In this document: in pieces, positions 56,711-64,000 of the stretch
Layout: every line of letters begins with the position of its first letter
Position numbering within the stretch: the first letter of the stretch is position 1
Assembly (NCBI RefSeq): GCF_040954835.1
Contig: NC_090703.1
Coordinates: 9,853,001-9,917,000 of the forward strand
Direction of reading: 5' to 3'
From: Lepisosteus oculatus
Lineage: Eukaryota > Chordata > Actinopteri > Semionotiformes > Lepisosteidae
Length of the DNA stretch: 64,000 nt
The notes under the pieces: generated by a model
Told to the model about the DNA's origin: nothing
Database searches by the model: none
What the model saw: only the letters and a program-made list of their open reading frames with translations
Position numbers and translations under genes: made by a program

Positions 56711-58981
56711 AGGTGAGGTGAGGGCTTGAATTGTTATTTCACCTGAGTTAAACCTTCTCTATTGCCTTCTTAATATATCAATGTTCATACCTCATTTCCA
56801 CCTGTTAGCCTTTGATCATTTGAATAGATAGCTCATAGAGGGAGAAAGTCTGAGGCTTGTCAGGTGTCACCAAAGAAAAGGAAGATGTATCTACTCCGTC
56901 TTTGCTTTCTTCTTTCACAGAGAGAGTGAAAATGAATTTCAGTGAAAAACCGAGAATGCTGAAGGGGACTGTTGTAGACAGATCTAAACCAAGAAACCCA
57001 GACCAAATAATACATGTATCATAAAAGCTGAATAAATAGATACAAAATAAAATGTTTCACACGAGTATCACTCGGGGAGTGGTACGGATGTGAAACAGAC
57101 AGCTAAGCAAATGCAAAGGCTACTAATTGGTTGAATCTGTTACAACAAGTTTTATGAGAACCTTAAAGCAATTAAGCCCAAGTAACCTGTCATTACAGAT
57201 CAGTTTAAATAGCCTGATTATTATGTGTCACTGGCTTCCAAGCTCCTGCCAGGAATGAGCTGAGAATTGTGCTAAAATGTCTTCAATTACTCCAGTGAGA
57301 CCTGCAGCAATATGAGACAGTTGCAGCATTTGTCTGATAGTGCTTTCCAAGTCTGATTTCTGGACACAACCAGCAATCAGTATGGTCTTATGGCTTCTGG
57401 TGCCAGAGTGGTTCCTTGCAGAAGAAGGAGCTGTTAAGGTAAAGAGCAATGCTATTTCCTGTCTGTTCTGAAGGACTGATGTCCTCACATCATATGGAAA
57501 AAAAACCCTTCTGTTTCTTGATTCTGGACAGGAGATGTACAGTACAGTAGTCACAGATCAGTTTCATGTGTCTTGTGTTGAATAACATTGAATCCACACT
57601 ACCTTCAGCTCTGTGCTTTTTCCTGAGTTTCAGTCTGCTGTTTTGCTGCAGGAAACTCAGGGGAGACTGGCACCCTGGAATGTGTGGCAGCCCACATGAT
57701 TTGAACCCTTATGATTTCAGTCATGATGAACCCCTAAGATTTGATCGCGGTATGCAGGAGTGAATTAAGAGAAGCGTAAAACATGATGATTAAGTGAGGA
57801 TAAGATCGGGAAATACAGGAACAGATGATAAAGTGGAGACGATTTGGGGAAAACTGCTAAAGCATTTTCCCAGTTGTGCCACACAAGATAAAGTATAGCC
57901 CAGATGAGAAAACTGCAGAATACCACACACATTTAGCAGAGCAAATCTCTGTCGGGCTGTCCAGCCTGCTTGTCCTTTTCTTCATTTGATGTACATTTGG
58001 CTTTGGCTGAAAATCTGGAATTTCTGCAGGGATTATTTCATTGCAAAACCTTTGCCTATAGCTGTACGTTGAAAAGCTCATCCAGCAGGAATTGAACCTG
58101 GGCCAGGGAGGAGTAACGAATTCTGTGGGACAACGAGATTCTCCCAGAGGTGCTGTGCCTGTTCTGGTTGCTTTTGCCAGCTGAGAGTTACGGGCCATTA
58201 TGGGAGAGTTATGGGACCCCCCATTCAATACCACCTCCTTAGCAGTGAGAGAGAGCTGTGCTCCTGTTTGGCTTTCCTCCTCCAGCCAGTAACTGCAGCC
58301 CGTTGAACCTACAGGCACAGGGAGGCACCTATAGTGGCACTGCGAGTTGAGACCAGGCTTTTCTGTAGACACACAAATGAAAATACTGTGTCCAGTGTCT
58401 GTCTATACTATCTGGCAGGGAACAGAAGATTCTGCAGTGCCTGTTATAAAGCTTCAGCAGGGTTAATGGCACTCCATCTGCCCCTTTTAACATCCCATTT
58501 TTTTAAAAGGCTTTATGGATGTGGCACACTGTATTTCAGCCGAAGCTTACATGGTTTGAATGAAGAGAAGCCAGCAAATGATAGAATCAGAGGTATGATG
58601 TCACATCCCTTCTCCGATACGCCACAGCCCAGTCCATGTCCAACATCACTGACACCACACTAGTGTGTCCTGTCGTTTATTTTTTATTCTGTAGGATCGA
58701 AGCCAAGTTTTCTGTGGAGTTTCTTGTACAGTTATAGGCACATTAGCATGGGGGAAACAGTCGATAATTCCGTTCCGGTGTGTTCCCTGCCTCCAAGCTC
58801 ACTTCCACACCGCTAAACCTGGAAATTAGTTTCCAGCAGGATGCCAACGCAGCAAAACTGCACTTATATACGATAAGAGGACCGAGAAAGAACTCCCCAC
58901 CCCAACTCCGTGGCTCTTGGGAAAAGCCGTGCCTTTCCCAGCTGCTAGGCAGTTGGGAGACGGACAAGGCGTGGTAACCGT

Positions 58982-58996
58982 GATGCCCCCTGGAGG
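58982..58996 (-). promoter_or_regulatory. CTCF-like motif
   Basis: The minus strand reads CCTCCAGGGGGCATC, two mismatches to the CTCF core. Confidence 0.35.
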
Positions 58997-59346
58997 TTCA
59001 GTGATGCTACTGCAGAGCCCTGCCAGAGATGCCTTGATGACGGGCCCTCAGAGCAGAGAAGTCTTTCAACCCGGCACCAGTCCTCCCAGGCGGCCTCAGA
59101 CCCCCTGCAGCAGCATCACGACGATGCGTCTGCTCGCTTCAGACCCCCTGATGTCACTGTGATGAGAGGGAAGATTCAGCAGGCTGCGTTGTGCTTTATC
59201 AAGAGCAATTTATCTACTTCAGCTCTACAGCATTAAGGACCTTCTTACCCCAGGTGTCTTTGTTAATGGATCACGATGCTTCACACATCGCGCTGACACT
59301 GTCGCGCAAGCCCTTCTGCGGCACTGCAGCCGTAACGCAGGCTCGT

Positions 59347-59361
59347 ACTGCCCTCTAGTGG
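59347..59361 (-). promoter_or_regulatory. CTCF motif, perfect core
   Basis: The minus strand reads CCACTAGAGGGCAGT, which satisfies all 15 positions of CCASYAGRKGGCRSY. Confidence 0.55.
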
Positions 59362-59399
59362 GAGGTTTTCATAATCGCATCGCTAAAACTACGTCATTG

Positions 59400-59560
59400 T
59401 AAAATATCACATTCAAGTTTACTGTCCTACGTATCCGAGTACAATGAAATGCTTACTTGCGTGTTTTCCTCTCGTGACAAATGACATAACAGATGACACA
59501 AAAGAAGACATAATATTGACATAGAAAATGACATAACAAATGACATCACAATTCTTGGAG
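59400..59560. repeat. Dispersed repeat with internal ATGACATAACA repeats
   Basis: AAGTTTACTGTCCTACGTAT then GTACAATGAAATGCTTACTT resembles a common fish interspersed repeat. It is followed by diverged direct repeats of AAATGACATAACA up to 59545. Family not named. Confidence 0.5.
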
Positions 59561-59853
59561 ACAGGAAGAGGGTAGCAGCTATAATTTTAACCAGCATTTA
59601 GACAGTAGCTCACGTAGTGTATTTTGATTTCAGTGCAAAAACAGAGCAGGGTAAGAGGATTTAAGAGGTAGAGTCTGGGAGTCTTATGGCTGTGAGGTAG
59701 AGGCTTTCTTTGAATCCAAGAGGTTCAGCTTGTATACTGCTATATCTTTTTTCCAGAAGGAAGAAGAGAGAGAAGGGCATTCCCAGGATGGTTTTAATCT
59801 TTGAATATTTACTGTGCTTCTGTAGAAATCTGTGAGTGTAATTCTAATAAAAC

Positions 59854-59868
59854 ACACTAGATGGCAGC
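59854..59868 (+). promoter_or_regulatory. CTCF-like motif
   Basis: ACACTAGATGGCAGC matches the CTCF core at 14 of 15 positions, in opposite orientation to the site at 59347. Confidence 0.45.
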
Positions 59869-61388
59869 CTTGGTCAAGAAAAGTACCCTTTGAGGTGGGT
59901 GTCTTCTTGGAAAATGTCTCACCACCCCAAAGGCGAGAATTCCTACAGTCATTCAGGCATGTGGAATACAGAGCCAGAGGTGAGACGTATTCTCTGGTCT
60001 GTATATTCAAAATCACTCAGGTGATATCGAACCTTGTTACACTTCATTGACAAACTGGTGCTGGTTGAGGAGAGAACATTCATTTGAACTTGCCACAAAA
60101 ACGGGCAAGTTTGTTGTGAACTTGGAACTTCAATAAACAGATTTCATATCATGCGCCAGGCAGCAGTGTGATTCAACAGTGCAGATAAAGCAAGTGGCCA
60201 ATCCGGGGGGGAGGGTTGACTAGAAATGAATCACAAAGAAAGCTCTGGTAAAATAAAAACAAACATTCTTTTTGGGGACCGGGTGTTTACTGAATTCAGA
60301 CAAGCTCTTTTTATTTAAATATTCCCCTCGAACAGTCCCAGTTCGAAGAAATTAAAAAGTTGCGGAGTTCTAATGACGGGCAGCTCCTTCGGTTGGATCC
60401 GTATAAGCAGTTCGGGCTGGTGGGAAGAAAAAAAACCGCTTGCTACCCTGTCAGCAGACAGCGTGCGAGGATTTGCAGTGCGGTGGAAAGGGCTGAAACT
60501 GCAGGTTTGTGCTGACTGCACGCTTCCCGGTCTCCAGAGAGCAGGCAGGCAGGCAGCAGCTGAGGAAGAGAATGGCGCAAGCCTGAGGAAGAAGAAGATG
60601 TGGTCCTGGGAAGGAGGCGAAGGAAAGAGGGGGCGAAGGCCAAATGAAAGCAAGACCATCTGTCTTCTGAGGAATGCTGGGGACATCTGAAGGAACTTGC
60701 CACCCACACTTGTTTATTGGTTTCATACTGCAGCTTTTGTAAGAGTAAAATCCCTCTTCCAGCAGCCTCGACAGTGCGTCTCCGTGTTGTCCGAAGCTCT
60801 ATTGAGCGAAGAAAGTTTGTTTGGTTGAGCTAGTTTTTTCATATCTTTTCAGATTACATCAGATTGTCTTGAAATTAATCAGGGGGCTCAAAAGTTTTAA
60901 CACGGCTTGTCCTGGATAAACGACAAACGTAACAACTAATCCTATTGCTATTAATAATTAATACTGTACATCAGATCAGGACCGGTCCGTCTAAAGAGAA
61001 ATAGAACAGATTTTTGTGATGAGATAGGAGAACAATTAAAACAGTTAAAATTTCCACCTTTATGGTCAGAGCTCTGTGCTTGTTGCAGTGTAGAGAGAGT
61101 TTGTACTGTAGTCGTCTGTAAATGATCGGTTAATAGTTTCTGCTTTGGCAACACTGTAATTCATCAGTCATACCAATAAAGCTCTTTGAATTTGAATTTA
61201 AAATTTGAGTGAGCTGCTTTCCAAACGCAGTTTAGCGAGAGCTCGGCCTTTTAACAAAAAGACAAAGACAAAAGTAATCAGCGGGCCGCGCAGCAGGTAA
61301 TCTGAATGATAAAGAGGCTGAATGGCGCTGTGGCTGAAGAGGCCCGTGTCCATGTGAGGAGAGGTGGGGGGTGGGGCGGAGAGGTGCC

Positions 61389-61458
61389 GTTGCTAAGGGG
61401 GGCTCGGTTATTTTAGGATACCTGCACACTCCGTTTACGCGGCGGTTGCCATGGTGAA
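61389..61458. promoter_or_regulatory. Pair of RFX/X-box-like sites in a CpG-richer patch
   Basis: GTTGCTAAGG (61389-61398) and GTTGCCATGGTGAA (61445-61458) resemble RFX X-box half and near-full sites. They lie in a G-rich, CpG-containing patch (61230-61460) inside the presumed SLC35F4 intron. Confidence 0.3.
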
Positions 61459-62786
61459 GACAGCCTGAGATAAACCTCATCCTGGAGGGGCAAGGGAAGG
61501 TTGGTGATGGTTCTTCTCCTCTCTGGGTACCAGAAGCGACGCTTCTGCTGGAAATAAAAAAAAAAGAACGTCGCCCGACCGTCCAGTCCAATCCCGGTGC
61601 TGAGAGAATGCACAGGGAAAAAAAGTGAAGGCTATGTTACCCAGCGTATGTAAGGAACGAGCAAAGTCATGTGGAGTGATTTTCCCAGGGGCAGCCATCA
61701 TGATTAGTGATGATCGGTGATAAGGGGGATTTCTCTGAGTGGTGTGGACACTACAGTAAACACTGGTGTGCTGGACAGCAGAAGTGCTACAGCAGCCTTT
61801 CTTAGAGGAGACCTGTGCTTTGTACCGCCCATTATATAAAAGGCTTGAGTTTTATGATCTGGTAAAAGTCTGTCTTTGTAACTTTATGCACCAGATGTAA
61901 TGCATCCTAGCTGCTGCTACAATCCCCTCTCATTGAAAACACCCGTGACTTCAGTTGGATCTCATTTCTGAAAGCGGCTCTGATTTGTTTCGCTGGCGGT
62001 CCTCTTTCTTGCTAATGTTAAAAGTGCGGCTGTTTATCTCTGAACAGACTATATTCTTCAGGAATACGTGGAACAAGCAGCCCAGCCATGAAGGCAAACC
62101 CTGCCTTCTTTCAATAAAGGGCTTTAATGAGGTCACCTGATCAATTAACTATTGTCAAACAAACTAGACGGGTTCAACAACCTCATCTGTAACATGTCTT
62201 ATGTTCTTTTGCTCACTGTCCCTATAGGCCACACAGATTAAGTGGTGAACAACATCAGGCCACATATACATTTTTATACACTTTAATGGCGATAGACAAG
62301 TTCACATGTGAAATGCAATACTAGGCACTCAAGTGACTATCCTCTCTTACATCCACAGTGAGAAATATGCGTGCCTTTTCATTTCCATCCATATTTATCT
62401 GTTGGATCCGCTGCTTTCTGCCTGTGGTACTGCAGCCTGCTGTCACAGGTGTCATCTGGGCAGGCCCTGCCATAGAGTTATAAAGGAAAGGGGTTGAAGA
62501 GAGATCCATGTGGAAAGTCTCCGTGCTCAGCCTGCATGGCAGTATCACACTGGAAGACGGATGGCTCAGATACCAGGCTTTTTAGATACTTTAGAGAACC
62601 ACTGTCCCATGTTCTGCTTAAACCAGAACCCTTGAAATCAAACACCCTGTCTAAAACAAATTGAAATGAACTATCATACTGTAAGAATTGAAACAGTACT
62701 ATTGAAGATGTCCGTTTCTGCATCCATAGCATAGACAGGGTTTTTTATTTTTAGCTTAGTCTATGCACTCTGCTCTAAAGAATACT

Positions 62787-63024
62787 AGGCCTAATAATAG
62801 AACAGACCGGCAATGGTCTGACATCAGGAACATGACACAGACCACCAGGTTCAGGCAGTAAGTGTAACAAAATCCATCTGATGACAGGGGGAATGACTAT
62901 ACAGACAGCAGTGCTGTAGCAGCATCGGAGTTTAATCATCTGGTCACAAACTTGACAAGACAAAACTCTGATCACTGAGTCTCTGGGTCTGAGAAACTGT
63001 GGAGGCCTAATAACAGAAATAGAC
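62787..63024. repeat. Direct repeat pair 216 bp apart
   Basis: AGGCCTAATAATAGAACAGA (from 62787) and AGGCCTAATAACAGAAATAG (from 63003) share about 20 bases with one substitution and a one-base shift. Confidence 0.6.
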
Positions 63025-64000
63025 ACACAACCAGTTTTAGGAAGTCTGATTTTAGGTTGGAAAAAAACTCTTTGGGGCTGAAAATGGATTGAAAGGATTT
63101 TGCAGTGCTGTTAAAGACACCATTCAAAGAATGCATTGCACATTAATCCCGAAAGATCAAAAGAAAATCATCACACTGATCCAATAGATTCAAAGGAAGG
63201 AATTTAAATTAAAAAAGAAACACCCTGTGGAATATAACAACAGCACAGAAGAATCTAAAACTGTACAATATTGCTTTGATGAAAGAATTGCAAAGAAACT
63301 ACTTAAGGCAAAAGTGCAAGGTTTGTTAAGTTTTTGTGGAAATGGTTGGTCATATGTTCTGGTATAAAATAGGCTCAAAACAGGATTAACACCTATGTTA
63401 GATAAAATATTTTTACTTTAATAATGGATTAATCACAGCCAATTAAAAATGACCCAGGCAATTAAAATGGTTACTAATACTTTTATCTTGTCTTTATTGC
63501 TTTGTTATACTCTTATTATTTACTTTTTTGTAATGTACCGTACACATTGTGTGAAAGTGTTGTCAATTGCACTGTGCACATCTCAAGAGAACAGTGCAAA
63601 TATGAATCCCAATGTGCAGGTATATACAGTCCAGCAAATACACTCTTTCTTATCTTTTCATGTACAGTATATAGTGCTAATAACTCTGTCCTGGGTCATG
63701 TGTTTGAAACCAGTATACAGTTAATACTGGAAGTAATCCTTCTAGAATAAAGGTGTTTAATTTGAATCGCTGTGGGCTAGTAGTGGCTGCAGGGTCTGTT
63801 CCTGTGTGCTGCGTGTGCTGTACCATTCCATTACTTCACTTTGGAACAGGAGAATTAATGAGCCAGCCTGTGGAAGCTGAAACATTTTCTTCAAAAACAA
63901 ATACTACACCCACTTCATCTGATCTGTCCAGGAGTCTGCCCCCTCCACCGTCAAGCATAAATGCCTTCTCATAAGGCTATTTTAATATTTACATGAATAT

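Larger units (their letters stand above)
43981..64000. other. Presumed first intron of SLC35F4 (start only)
   Basis: No further SLC35F4 exon was found in 20 kb; the transmembrane-coding frames of this family are absent from all six frames. The gene's first intron is very long in human, so this is expected. Notable parts are listed separately; 48770-48960 and 50280-50500 are AT-rich with homeobox-type sites and may be conserved non-coding DNA. Confidence 0.5.

Noticed and set aside
60315-60707. Minus-strand 130-codon frame (and overlapping frames on both strands)
   Set aside because: Several frames are open at once because the region is GC-richer and purine-biased; none has recognisable homology.
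1-64000. CRISPR array, operon, prophage or other prokaryotic system
   Set aside because: All genes have spliceosomal introns and vertebrate homologs; no regularly spaced repeats of that type were seen.

Overview
The window is vertebrate nuclear DNA, most likely from a ray-finned fish. The genes are split by GT-AG introns, CpG is sparse outside a few promoter-like patches, and the dispersed repeats are fish types: V-SINEs, a 5S rRNA-derived SINE, a tRNA-derived SINE with the usual fish body, CR1/L2-like LINE remnants, TGTCACG-type solo LTRs and a hAT-like MITE. The repeat mix would suit a gar, bowfin, sturgeon or early-branching teleost, but the species cannot be fixed from this sequence alone.

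Three protein-coding genes are supported. (1) ACTR10 (Arp11, dynactin pointed-end subunit) lies on the minus strand at 6316-13133. All 13 coding exons can be joined with matching splice phases into 417 residues, the length I recall for the human protein. (2) ARMH4 (C14orf37) lies on the plus strand at 17233-29047. Seven coding exons join in phase into 918 residues: signal peptide, long Ser/Thr/Pro/Glu-rich ectodomain, acidic run, one transmembrane helix and a strongly conserved short tail. (3) The first coding exon of what is probably SLC35F4 lies on the plus strand at 43731-43980 and ends in a clean splice donor; no further exon was found before the window ends.

The order and orientation (ACTR10 leftward, ARMH4 rightward, then SLC35F4 in the same direction as ARMH4) match human 14q23, so this is a conserved syntenic block. 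The three genes are not known to form a pathway: ACTR10 serves dynein-driven transport, ARMH4 is a single-pass membrane protein, and SLC35F4 is a putative solute carrier.

Layout: 1-5.5 kb, non-coding with an old LINE remnant; 5.5-13.1 kb, ACTR10; 13.1-17.2 kb, divergent intergenic space with a V-SINE just before ARMH4; 17.2-29.4 kb, ARMH4, whose 6.8 kb intron 4 holds a MITE and an antisense solo LTR; 29.4-43.7 kb, repeat-rich intergenic DNA with a second solo LTR; 43.7-64 kb, the SLC35F4 first exon and the start of a long intron with nested SINEs, CTCF-like and RFX-like motifs and possible conserved non-coding DNA.

I found no clearly undescribed biological system. The best items for a second look are the two solo LTRs with intact 5-bp target duplications and a shared palindrome design at their 5' ends, the divergent CTCF-like pair near 59.4-59.9 kb, the minisatellite split by a SINE at 35.5-35.8 kb, and the ARMH4 ectodomain, which is longer than the human one. 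All identifications are by eye and memory of the families, without database searches.
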